Shown here: in pieces, positions 45,325-56,301 of the stretch | Layout of the letters: each line of letters opens with the position of its first letter | Position numbering within the stretch: the stretch's first letter is position 1 | Assembly: GCA_029959195.1 (NCBI GenBank) | Contig: CP114121.1 | Location: forward strand, 1,984,001-2,048,000 | Direction of reading: 5' to 3' | DNA from: Dictyophora rubrovolvata | Lineage: Eukaryota > Basidiomycota > Agaricomycetes > Phallales > Phallaceae | DNA length: 64,000 bases | Program-made: the position numbers and the translations under genes | The notes under the pieces: model-generated | Seen by the model: the letters and a program-made list of their open reading frames with translations, nothing else | What the model was told of the DNA's origin: nothing | The model's database searches: none

Positions 45325-46710
45325 CTATGGACCCGCCGCGACAGACGTTCTCCAATTCTCAATGTGCTTCTGGCGCTTTTGCTGTTCACCTCTATGCCTC
45401 TCTTTTGCAGCTTTGGAATTTCCCCAGAAGAAGAGCATGATGTCGTCTTCATCCCACTCTTGATTAGCCTCCTGCATTTGGTCTTCAGAAGAGTCAGCCT
45501 GAGCTCCTTGTCCTTGTCCTTGTCCTTGTCCTTGTCCCCCTTCCTCTCCACCCGCATCCCAAAATTTGCGCTTTTTAGCAAGGTTCTCGCGATTTTCCCG
45601 GCTTGAAGTTTTGGAGGGACCGGGAGCTGCCACCGTAGGACGGAAACCGCCTGGACGATCAGAGATTATTGAGAGGTTCCGGCCCCAGCGCTTCACCGCA
45701 GTAGCCCCATAATTGTAGTTGAGCAATAAACCCGACGGTTTGCGAAGTGTAGATGATGTCAAGAAAGTTGCATCATTGTTATCTGGCATAATTGTTTGGC
45801 TGACTGCTGTAACTGGTGTGTCAATATGCTGAAAGGTGTAGCGGGAGTTGGTCGGATAGCTGTGGCCCTCTGGAAGTGGCCATTGGCGTTGGCATCGGTG
45901 TTCTACGTCATTCTCATTCAGAACTGCATTTGGGGTCTGCGTGGGGCACACGTTAGGATGACATAATCAGGAGTAGTGGTTTAGATACCTTCAGGATCAA
46001 GGCACGTCTGCTGTCAAAACGAGTATGAATGTGTGGGATACATAACAGTCCGTTTTGAATATCATCAATACTTATGTCAGGCGCTGGCTCATCATTGGGT
46101 CTATTGGTGACTATGTGTTGAATCCACTGGGAAATAATGAGTATTGTTAATACCCAAGAAGGGATGCTACATACCTCATCTCCCTTGCGATGTGGAATTA
46201 TATGAATTCCAGCCACAGTGTCATCGCCAGTGAATACACAGACTACATCACGTTGGAGGAGGTTTTTACGGAAATTGCCATCTCTCTGACTGCTCTCAGT
46301 TGAGTTGTATTGACTCCGGGCTTGGATGGCTTCAAGATCCACAGCGTATTTGAAGATGTCAGCTATTTGCAATAACTAGCTTCAGGCCCCGGTAGTAAAT
46401 ACTAGATAGAACATGAGGATAACACACCTGTATCTTTTGTGCGATAATAATATGTTCCACGCTCTAGCAGCTGTCCACTAAATCCAACTCGCTGACGTTG
46501 ATCATTCAGTAAATCACCGCCTCTCCCCAAAATACACCAACCGAGGTACGAGAGAAATTTCAGGTGTGAGTGAAAGTGGTTCTGGATAAAAGAAACTGGA
46601 ATCTCAAGATAAAATTCATTTTCCGGTGGAGAATTCGGTGGCCGAGGGTGGCAAGGATATAACACTAGGTGTATGTGACCAACTGGAGGTTGTGGTCTTT
46701 CTACAGACAT
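45325..46710 (-). CDS. HNH-nuclease-domain protein, copy B
   Basis: Same four-exon structure and the same domain order as copy A: N-terminal segment MSVERPQPPVGHIHLVLYPC, HNH core VVCVFTGDDTVAGIHIIPHR, and C-terminal tail ending AAGP. Compared with copy A it has one Gly/Gln expansion (GQGQGQGQGAQ), a shorter loop in the HNH core and scattered replacements (PDISIDDIQ for PNISIDDIQ, HIHTRFDSRR for QIHICFDDRR). No frameshift or premature stop was found, so it may be active. The HIIPH motif is intact. Its 5' side keeps only a remnant of the neighbouring gene seen beside copy A. Confidence 0.8.
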
Positions 46711-47067
46711 GGTCGTGAACAACGTCTTTTACAAGAACAAGCAGCCCGCAGACGGACGCGTCGGCCGGATTTGCCGCTGCCGTGGCTTCTTCTAATGGAT
46801 GAATTAGTAAGCTGAGGCTGCTTCCGCCTATGTATGCATTCGGAGTATTTTTGTTCGACGATCACCGGTCACCTACAAGCTTGATTGACAACAACCGGTT
46901 GCGTACTTTTCTCCATCATATACGCGTTCTTCAAGAAGATGAAACTGGAAACTTACAACACGCAGTCACTTGTTCACTTGTCTGATATCATCTGATGACG
47001 AGAAGGCGCCTCCCAACTTACTCGTCAAGAGAAATTTTAATTATATATGGATCTTAACAACAACCAT
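46711..47067. other. Intergenic, end of duplicated block
   Basis: About 360 bp. The first part matches the promoter side of HNH copy A, including GACGGACGCGTCGGCCGGAT. The duplicated sequence fades out near 46985. The rest is the 3' flank of the CDF gene. Confidence 0.5.
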
Positions 47068-48930
47068 CTATGACTGCGAATTCAAAGCTGGTGGATCTCC
47101 GCCGATGTAATCTGATTGCTCCGGAATCATCTTCACCCTAACTTCCGAAATCTCTTTTTTGAAAGCGAAAAGGCGTTCACGAATTTGTTCCTGGACGAAA
47201 TAGGCTTCTACCATAGTTGTTTGCGGTGGCAGAACCGCAACGAGATCGACAAACATGAGAGCACCGGAGCGTACGGCGCGGATATCTCGAATGGTTGTGA
47301 GATGCTTTAGCTGGAGAGAGGGCGTTGAGGGATCGAAAAGAGGGTTTAGTTGTCGGATTATGGTCATACGTGTTTTCTCGGACACGCCGCGGTCTACTAG
47401 TTGGTTGAAACCTCCTTGGAGGAGACCCATTCCTTGACCGAGGATGACGAAGGAGACAACCAGACCTACGCAGGGATATACATTACATTACATCAGGAGG
47501 GGGGGGTATGCATTTATCAACCAATACATACCTCCTAGAGGATCTAGTGGGAGACCTGGGACGAGCCATGTCCCCAAAATAGCAACGAGGGCTACAAGAC
47601 TCGACCAAGCGTCACTTCTATGGTGTATCGCATTAGCCATGAGAACACCACTATGTTCATCGTCAGCGACCTTCTTTGTAACACGGTACAACCACTCCTT
47701 GGCAACGACGCTGACAGCTGCGAACCATGCTGCATTTGGATCGAGTATGTTTCCGGGATCATGTGCATGTTCCGCGTGGGATGATGATGAGATGCTGGTG
47801 GTAGTGTGTACGATGGTTTGAAGAATGTCGTGTGCGGGTCCTGGTTGGAGGAGTTGAATGCTAGGATAAAGAGCTTCGAGGAGGAGATTGTAGGAGTGGA
47901 AGCCGATACCCAAGGCGCCTCCTACCAAGAGGAGGGAAACGGATACTGTCCCGATTGTCTCGTATTTACCATATCCTGCAAGATGAAAAAAAAAAAGTAC
48001 ATTAGTATCGGGTACACGCGCGCCAGTGGGGTAATTTTCAAAAAAATACTTGCCGTATGGGTAGCGAGGTGACTTTGGTCGTCGTGAAAGTCTCCAGCAA
48101 AACAGAGTGACAAAGTCTCCTAGTAGATCGCTCAAGGAATGTCCGGCATCTGCGAGAAGAGAGGCGGAATGAAGAAACCTGGGGGGTATGGCATTTAATG
48201 TATTAGTTCAAAAGGGTAAACCAAAATGAAATAAAAATATAACAGAGGAAAAGAGAGGAATTGACCATCCAGCAGCGCCTTTCGCGGCCGTAAGACCGAC
48301 ATTGGCAAATAGACCAATTAGTGTAATACGTGAACCACGATCACCTCGAGAGCAAATATATATATATATATATATTGATGTTTTTTTTTTGGGATTTGGA
48401 AAGAATGGCTCACCTCCGCCTTTGAGAGTTTCCATGAACTTTTCGGCATCCGCTCGTTGGTGTTCATGGTTGTTGTGGTCGTGACTGCCAAAGCCAAAGA
48501 CGCCATGAGTGTGGCTGTGTTCATCGTGTTCGTGGATATGCTCGTGTCCGTGCCTGATGGTTGTTGCCGAATTCAGAGTTTCATCAAAGTGGTGGCTCTT
48601 CTCACTTGAAGCCGTTGCTTTCGAGCTCACTGGTCGTTTTCTCATTGTCGTTGATAAACTCAGGCTCGGGTTGGGAGTTACCTGCATTCGTCGTCCGGTC
48701 GGTGACCACCATGCTGAGGCCGACGCCGGGTCACGGCATGCGCATTTCCGAGCTCGATAGACAGTACTGACGCTACCTGTGAGTGCATTTGTGTAACAAT
48801 ATCTCGACTCTGGCACCTGCCGGCGAGTGTAGTAGCACAGCGAGTTCAGCACAGACGATGATGATGTTTGGAGTCGGATGTGATGGAAACCGAAACCGAA
48901 GGCATTCCAGTTACCGCGAAGGGAGCACAT
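47068..48930 (-). CDS. Mitochondrial-type cation diffusion facilitator (MMT1/2-like)
   Basis: Metal exporter of the CDF family, about 540 aa, several exons. The N-terminus is basic and Arg/Ser-rich without acidic residues (RLQTSSSSVLNSLCYYTRRQ), fitting a mitochondrial presequence. A His-rich loop follows (HGHEHIHEHDEHSHTHG). The transporter domain starts GSRITLIGLFANVGLTAAKG, and the HxxxD metal site of helix 2 is GHSLSDLLGDFVT. The second HxxxD is NAIHHRSDAWSSLVALVAIL. GLLQGGFNQLVDRGV and a C-terminal CDF domain (RSGALMFVDLVAVLP) follow, ending DPPALNSQS. Yeast Mmt1/2 move iron out of mitochondria. Metal specificity here is not seen directly; the His-rich loop could also bind zinc or cobalt. 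Confidence 0.9.
48355..48375. repeat. (TA)n microsatellite in a CDF-gene intron
   Basis: A run of about ten TA units next to a T-run (48380-48390), inside the intron separating the His-rich loop exon from the GSRITLIG exon. Confidence 0.85.
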
Positions 48931-49504
48931 TAAAGAGAAAGAGAAAGAAAGCGAGAGCGTCCGTGTGCCAGGTGTGTTGTCACTAGTCACTAAGTTGTTG
49001 CAATGCGGAGCCAATTACATTGAAGTGAAAAGGATTTGCAGATGAAGCGTGGGACATTCACATATCTGATAATGATAATCTGATAATTTGTTAATTTCCG
49101 GTATACTGTAAAAAAAAAGAGGCTGTGTGTCCCATAATCATTATAGGAAGATTGACACCGCTCAGCTCTGTTCCTGGTCGCATGTGATGGATTCCCAAAG
49201 CAATATTTGAATATTTGCCAATAATATCTAAGCCATGAGGCACCGAATAAATTGTCGAATGCCAGTGTCGCGGGTACCACAGAAACACAATCTAATACAG
49301 GCGGTTTTTTCTCGGAAGATTAGGTGATCAAGCAGACGGAAGCAAGTGAGCCCTTACTGGGGGAATATCAGCCTCACTGAGCGAGCTGAGACATTGCTGA
49401 CAATGGTTCCTGAGTCTCTGCAAACGGCCGCGGTCTTAGCACGAGAACGTTATACGTTTAAATAGGTACTAATCGAAATCTATCGCAGCTTGCTTCATAA
49501 TATC
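48931..49504. promoter_or_regulatory. Divergent promoter of CDF and MBL-fold genes
   Basis: About 575 bp between two divergent start codons. Nothing gene-like was seen. A purine-rich stretch (AAAGAGAAAGAGAAAGAAAGCG) lies just beside the CDF start. Confidence 0.45.
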
Positions 49505-50737
49505 ATGTCTCAAGCTCAAGTTCAACTCGAAACAGTCGACAAACTCATCATCCAAATCGTAGTCGATAACAATGTCGAATGGTAATTTAAAAGACATGCG
49601 TATTTTTAATGTATTCTCTTCTCTGACATCGTTACAAACAGGATGAATCCGCTTCCACCAGGTTTCATTCACGAAGTACCTCAAAAACTGCTGTCCAACC
49701 CCCCACCAGATGTCGAAACCGGCAGTAAAGGCGTTCTAGACATCCACAACTACTGCTGCGGTGCACACGGCTTATCCATCCTCATCGTAAATCCCTCTCA
49801 CCACACACACACGTAAAACAACTCAATCTCACTTTCCACAGAGAACAACCAAAGACGGCGTACACCACTCCACACTATTCGACACCGGACCAGATCCCCG
49901 CACTTTCGAGCGCAACTACGCCTCACTCAATTTGGACTCTATCACCCCACCAATCGAGCGAATAGTCATCTCACACTATCACGGAGACCACACAGGCGCC
50001 ATCCCAGCAGCTGTAAAACACCTTACCACCTTTAAACCCGATGGCGGCTCGAATCGCCCCGTCATAGTCGATGCGCATCCAAACAGACCCCACGCTCGCG
50101 CCGCACCCTTCGCAGGCCCACAAAACGGTCTATTCCGTCTTCCATACGACCCCACCCACAAAGAAATAACAGACGCGGGTGCGACCATCGACTTTCACGC
50201 TCACGAACACGTCGTCGCCGATGGTGCCGTCTACGTGAGCGGTGAAATCCCCCGCGTGACCCAGTTTGAAACGGGTATGCTCGGGCATATGCAGTGGGTT
50301 GAAGAAGCCTCTGGTGGTGGTGGTGGTAAATGGGTCGACGATCCCCATGTCATGGAAGAACGTTATGTGGCTGTTGATGTCCTCGATAAAGGCATCGTCG
50401 TATTCAGCGCGTGCTCGCATGCCGGTATTGTCAACGTTGTCAAACACGCTGTCGAAAGATTCAAAAAACCCATATACATGGTATGGTTGTACATGTAGCT
50501 TCCATCATTTCAGATTCATAATATTTCTGATAGGTTTTGGGCGGTCTACATCTAGGCGGAATACTATTCCGCTCTCGTCTCGAGCCAACAGTTCACTACC
50601 TCAGCAAAGAACTAAACCCCCCTCCAAAATACATTCTTCCCCTGCACTGCTCCGGCTCCGAGGTCAAATTCCTTTTACAGCAAGCTTTTGGGGAAGGTTG
50701 TGTTAATATTGGGTCTGGTGTTAGAATCGATCTGTAA
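49505..50737 (+). CDS. Metallo-beta-lactamase-fold hydrolase
   Basis: A 354-aa MBL-fold protein. Four exons: 49505-49581, 49642-49786, 49842-50480 and 50534-50737, closing at 355 codons. The metal-binding motif HxHxDH is HYHGDHTGAIPA, at about residue 105. A second conserved metal-site region is CSHAGIVNVVKHA, and the late histidine lies in VLGGLHLGG. The N-terminal part GAHGLSILIRTT and LFDTGPDPRTFERN match the group annotated in bacteria and archaea as 7,8-dihydropterin-6-yl-methyl-benzene 5'-phosphate synthase-like or related phosphodiesterases. The actual substrate in fungi is unknown. A short glycine run (GGGGG) sits in a surface loop. Confidence 0.9.
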
Positions 50738-51565
50738 AAATGTATTTGTAGGAAAGATGTATCAAACCCTGTTTGTTTGTTTTTGGTAGACAATAAATCG
50801 TGTTTAAGGCGCGCATTGTATGACCTTCAATATCCTAACTCTGGGGAATCTGCTGCTCCTTCGCGCAAACGAAGTCTTTGTACAAGTTGTCAACAGGGAG
50901 GGAGTGGAGAACCTTCTGCAAAATGAGTGGGGAAGATGTCTTCGGGGTTTTCTTTTTCTTTGGAATACGTCAAATCCAATGATTGAGCCGACCAGTTTTC
51001 GCGGAGGTACATAGATTGAAAGGTGAAAAGAGGTATTTAATTTTATTCCCCTCCGAATCAATCATGAATCAATTATACAGACGAAACTGGTTGGCCTCCT
51101 AAATATTGCCAAAAAAAAAAAAATCAATGTGTGCGTTGTTTTTATGAAATACAAATTGCAAATCCGAATCATATGTGCAACGTGAAAAAAAAAAAGATTG
51201 TCGTCTACTATATACTATGGTTTAACGTTGGAAATGTGAACGAATAGATGAACAAGAAAGAAAGAAGGAAGGGAAGGAAAAAAGTATACAAGGTCTCAAA
51301 CGAAAAGCGAAAGTGACCACTCGAATGACAGGGAGGAGGAGGAGGAGGAGGGGGGTGGAAACGAAACAAAACGTGAATCAGCTGAATCAGCCGTTTTTAT
51401 AGCGTATACAAAAAAGAAAGTGAGAAGAAAATAAGATAAATTCTCCAGAGATAACTTAACAAATCAAGGGTAATGGTAAGGTGGTAAGGATATAATACGG
51501 AGAGTAAGGGGGGAAGGGGGGGGGGATATTTTTTCGGGGAGATCGGGAAGAGGAGAAAAGTGTCG
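50738..51565. other. Convergent intergenic region
   Basis: About 830 bp between the MBL-fold gene and the large regulator gene, with homopolymer A and G runs near 51108, 51186 and 51520. A 50820-51060 open frame on either strand has no recognised content. Probably two 3' UTRs. Confidence 0.4.
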
Positions 51566-54500
51566 TTATTGTGTAGCACCAGCAGCAGCATTATCATCCT
51601 CAGCAGAAGGATTAACAACAACAGCAGTAGCAGCACCAGCATCCGAAGCGGAAACTAACTCCGTCACCGTCGTCGTCTGATCTTGAACCGTTTGAGCCGT
51701 CTGCGCATTTTCCCCAACACCAGCAGGACTTGCAGCATGAGTAGTATGATGAGTCAGATTAGGCGATGTAGTAGTAGGCGTTCGATTCGGTGTCGAAGCG
51801 GATGGTGAACCAGTAGTACCCGGAGGGATAAATCCAGATAAAGCATTACTACTACTGCTGGTGGTTCCACCGGTAGCAGCACCAACGTCAGTTAAACCAC
51901 TATCCGGATTTAAAGAAGCGGCAGGAACGGGAGGATAAGGATTCCCCGTAACAACAACAACACCTGTGCGTCGAGGACCACCGCCACCGGCATTATCTCC
52001 ATTTCCAGAAGAGGACGACGTTGACGTACTCGCAACAGTCGGGTGAGGATTCCCACCGCTAGGAACACCAGCAACACCAGCAACAACAGTAGCAGCAGCA
52101 GCAGCACTACCACCAGGAGACTTCTTCACCGCCACCGCCACTCCACTACCACGCGACTTATACTCCCTATCCACATCCTTCAAAAAATCCAACAAAGCAA
52201 CACTACCCTGACTCCGTCCCGGAACACCTTTCGACAACAACACATCCCCCCCACCACCAGAACCGCCACCACCACTCCCAGCACCGGCTCCATTATGATT
52301 AGCTCCTCCGAATCCAAAACTCCCCTTTTCAGGGAGCATCGAGCCTCCATTCAAAATCTCGACCACACGAGGATCTTCAAACGGACCCCCTGGTCCGTAT
52401 TTGTCCGCCAATTGCAAGGTCTGTTCACAATCGGATCCCCACGAAGTCTGCCGAAACAAAGCCTGCAAAACATGATTCTAAAAGAAAAAATAACATAAAT
52501 CTCTCCTTAAAAAAAGGAGGAAAAAAACAGCTTTCAAACACCAACCTTCGTAATCCTCTTATTTCCACACCCCTCAGCAGTAGGCGGCGTCTTCCTATTC
52601 GCCCAAGTAGCAACAATCCGCGCAGCAAACCTATACCCCTTTAAAAGCTCAGGAATAGGCAACAACCTCCCTTTCGACGCAGCAAACTCCATATACCCAT
52701 CCTCTTTTTGAATATGGGACCTCAAATACGCCACAATCGCCGCGTTAATAATCTCTTTGGGTGCTTTCCCGCCTGGATGATTGACAAACGTCGAATTTCC
52801 CATTCGACTCGGGATAGGCGGGAGTAAATGAGAGGAGGAAGTGTATTCTTCGGGCGAGGCGGGTTGTTGATGTTGATAGTGAGGTGGTGGTGCGCTACTC
52901 GATGATGCTGATGATGTGCTTGGACCACCACCCGGACCACCACCGGCGGCGGAATTAGACGAACCGCGTAATCGCCCCGAAGTATTTGAAGCGGTAACAT
53001 TACCCAAACCCAAAGGTGCATTAGACCGAACACCAACGGGTACAATATTATTAGTCGACAACGGCGATAAACCAGGGTTATTATTATTATTACTCCCACC
53101 CCCACTCCCGCCGCCGCCATTATTATTATTATTAGAACCAGGATTATTCCCCCCAGGAGTAGAATTGGAACCGCCCCCGCGCGAATTAGGCCTCGAAATA
53201 CCTACTCCAATTCCAAATCGATTTTTACCGGTAGGATTACTCGACGACGACGAAGAAGAAGGGTTGTTAACAGAAGATCCTACACCGCCGGGATTTGACT
53301 CTGACGCGGGAATCACATTTTCCATCAACATAGCAGCAGCATTCGATGCACCAGCCGCGGGAGGAGGAACAACACCTTGTCCGGTTAACCCTGAATTAGG
53401 ATTCTGTGCAGCCGTTGAAGAGGGGCCACCACCACCACCACCACCACCACCAGGCGTCATCCCGCTCACATTGCTCATACCCATCCCTACACCAACAATA
53501 TTCCCCAGCCCAAAATTCGCACTCCCATTCCCATTCCCACAAGCAGCTCCTCCACTCGATGAATTATGATTATTCCCACCACCACCACTTCCATTCGTCC
53601 TCAATCGTTTATTAACAGACGTATCGTCCTCGTGACTCCTCTTCTGTCCGAGAGTAGGCGACATACTACCGGTATTACCGCCTCCGCCATTATTCCCACC
53701 ATAATACGACTGCGGCTGCTGTGATGGATGACCTATATGTACATGATACGCCGACGGGCCTTGAGGAGCGTGCAAATGCGAATGCGGGTGCGAGTGCGGG
53801 TATGAGTGTGAATGAGCCGATGTCGGACTTGCGTAGTATTCTTCGTACGGTATGCCACCCACGACGTTGAGCGTTCCAGTCGATGGACCAGCTGCACCAC
53901 CGGGGCCCGCGTTCATATTCATGTTCATACCCATTCCGCCGGGCATACCCGTGCCCATGCCCATACCCATACCCATACGAGAAGGCATACCTCGAGACTG
54001 AAAGTGGAGAGGCTGATGTGGTGAAAATGCTGTAGAATGTGGGTGTTGTTGTTGTTGCGGCTGTTGTTGGTGCATAGGATGATGCGGTGTATGCGAACGG
54101 TGATAGGAATAAAAATCATGCGCAGGGCGAGATTCAAGATTCTGGTAGTTTTACCATCTTAACATGGCGAGGTATTGATAACAATAATAACAACTTACGG
54201 GTTCAATAATGAGCTCGATGGTCTTTTCGCGGGATACCATTAGCAAACTTGACGGCTGACATTCCATTGTACCATCATCCGAAATACGAACAAAACACTG
54301 ACGATATTTACCGCGTCTAGCATAGACCTTCGCCGCACCTTTCAAAAAGAAAAAAAAAAGAGGGGAGGAATTTAGGAAAAAACTCGAATATTACAATGTC
54401 CAGAAAAAATAAAAAAATTTCTTTTATAGAGAGAAAAAAAAACCAAATGTGTATATACCTTCTAGTCTGCCTGTGGTCATTTGTAAAGCTTTGATGACCT

Positions 54501-56301
54501 CTTCCCCATCAGCCCACCAAGGCCCAGACGACCCTTCACCACCACCCGAACCGGAGCTCGATCCCTCACGAAGACCAACGCTAACCTCAGCAAGCTGAAA
54601 ATCAGGCTCTTCCGAACTTGTGAATCGTATATCCTCCATGAGAAGCACAACGATCTCTTGAGTATGCCCGGGACTGGGTGGTGGTGGCGCTGCTACATGG
54701 TGTATTTGTTGTTGTTGTTGCTGTTGTTGTGGGTGTTGAGCGGTAGGTGGAACACTCGATCGGGGAGTAATAGTCGGAGTTAAAGTCTGAGTTTGCGCGT
54801 GAAGTTGAGATGGTTGCGGTTGCGTTTGCGTTTGAATTGGGGGTAAAGCGGGGGTAAGTGAGGGAGTTAGAGTTTGTGGTTGCGGAGGAGGGGGGGGAGG
54901 AGGATAAGGTAGCAGCGGGGACGTGGACATGTCAGGTACCGCAGAGGAAGATGCTAAGGCGGGATCACTTGCGAATGCACCAGGCGGTGGTGGTTGTGAT
55001 TGTGGTGCATCCGGATCGGCAACACCACTTTCGGAGGGATGATGATGATGATCCGTGGTTAGAACACCGACGTCTGTTATACGTGGAGGAATCGAATTAA
55101 AAGGATACATCGTTGTTGTCGTTGTTGTCGTTGTCGTTGATGTCGATGTCGTTCCGGGATTGGAACTAGGTTTCGGGCGAGGTAAGCCAGATTTACGAGT
55201 TGATTCGGAGGAAGCTGAAAAAGGACGGGAAGGAGTAGTTGGTGAGGGACTTGATGAAAGATGACGAGAGGAGGGACGGTGTTGTTGGTGTTGGTGTTGA
55301 TGTTGATGTTGATGTTGATGTTGATGTTGATAATGTTGTGATTGATGTTGCTGTTGGGATGAACTCGCGGCGGGGTCACGGGCAGCAGCAGCAGGGCCGG
55401 AAGAAGATGAGGCGGGAGGGCCAGATTGGGTAGCGGCGATAATCTGACTAATCGAGGTACCGCTGTGGACTGTTATGGCGGCGGGAGTGGCGGACGGGGA
55501 CGGAACGATGGATTGGTTCCGCGGGCCGACACTGCCGGAAGGGGAGTTGGTGTTATCGGGAGAAAATGTTGTGGGAGAAGGGGATTGTCGATAATAATCG
55601 CGGTGTTGTTGTGGAGGGCCGGAACCAGAACCAGTACGATGTTGTTGAGGGTTTCTGTCTCTGTCTCTTTCTCTGTCTCTTTCTGTCTCTCTCTCCTTTA
55701 TTGTTGTTTCGAGACTCGTATTCCGGTGGTGTGTATGATGATGATGATGATGATGATGATGATGGTCATCGTCGCGCTCCGGATGTGAAGCACTGGGAGA
55801 CATGGAGCGATAATAGGTCATGTTTTTGTTCTGGGAAGGGGTATTTGACTGTGGTTGGGTATATGCAGCATTGGGGTAGTAGTTATTGCTATACGGGCGT
55901 GTCGACGAAGTGGAAGCAGTGGGAGATTGTCGTCGGGAGAGCGGGAGAGGCGTATGTTGTTCCGTAGCATGAGTGGAACTTCTGGAGGGGGCAGATCCGC
56001 CTTGTGATAGTCGTTGAGCACTTTCAGGATGTGTTAGACGCGAAGCAGCAGTGGTAGAGGTGGTAGTGGCATTGGTACTGGTAGCCGTAGAGGAGGCTGT
56101 CTCCGGCTGGCGACGCGGAAAGTTGTACGCGGACCAGACGCCCTGAGCGGGACGGAGCAAAGGCTGTGGAGGGGGTGAGTCTGAGGGGTGCTCCGATTGT
56201 AAATCATCGTCTTGCTGCTGTTGCTGTTGTTGGTGCTGTTGTTGGTGCTGTTGTTGTTGGTGGTGCTGCTGCTGAGCCTGCAGCAAATGGGTAAGTCTCA
56301 T
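51566..56301 (-). CDS. Large Q/H/G/S-rich protein, putative regulator
   Basis: A 1,496-aa protein in four exons: 56301-54459, 54338-54199, 54141-52546 and 52477-51566 (1,497 codons). No known domain is recognised. The N-terminal third is low-complexity with poly-Gln (56205-56285), poly-His (55735-55765) and Pro/Ser/Thr runs. One ordered segment (about residues 560-665) reads QEIVVLLMEDIRFTSSEEPD, then WWADGEEVIKALQMTTGRLE and YARRGKYRQCFVRISDDGTM. A second ordered segment in the third exon reads PKEIINAAIVAYLRSHIQKE, ELLKGYRFAARIVATWANRK and GNKRITKNHVLQALFRQTSW, a helical block that may bind a partner. Such proteins are usually nuclear transcriptional regulators; I infer that from composition only. 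The C-terminus is Gly/Ala/Thr-rich. Confidence 0.75.
56205..56285. repeat. CAG/CTG-type poly-Gln repeat
   Basis: Interrupted TTG/CTG units on the plus strand encode Gln and His tracts near the start of the large regulator on the minus strand. Confidence 0.9.

Larger units (their letters stand above)
41940..47000. repeat. Tandem segmental duplication (copies about 41940-44110 and 45215-46985)
   Basis: Two direct copies with very high identity, running from the 3' flank of one HNH gene through its promoter. Sequence such as GAAGATGAAACTG and AACTTACAACACGCAGTC occurs at about 44080-44110 and again at about 46935-46965. Copy B lacks part of the promoter-side DNA of copy A (the 43620-44050 interval is mostly absent) but keeps both ends. 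The copies differ by scattered substitutions and in-frame indels (a Gly/Gln run and the TDYPV to DDTV change), which fits a fairly recent event with both genes still open. Confidence 0.85.

Noticed and set aside
52916-53569. Plus-strand open frame of 217 codons opposite the large regulator
   Set aside because: Composed of Pro/Leu/Gly runs that are the complement of Gly/Asn/Ser repeats of the real gene; no start context or domain.
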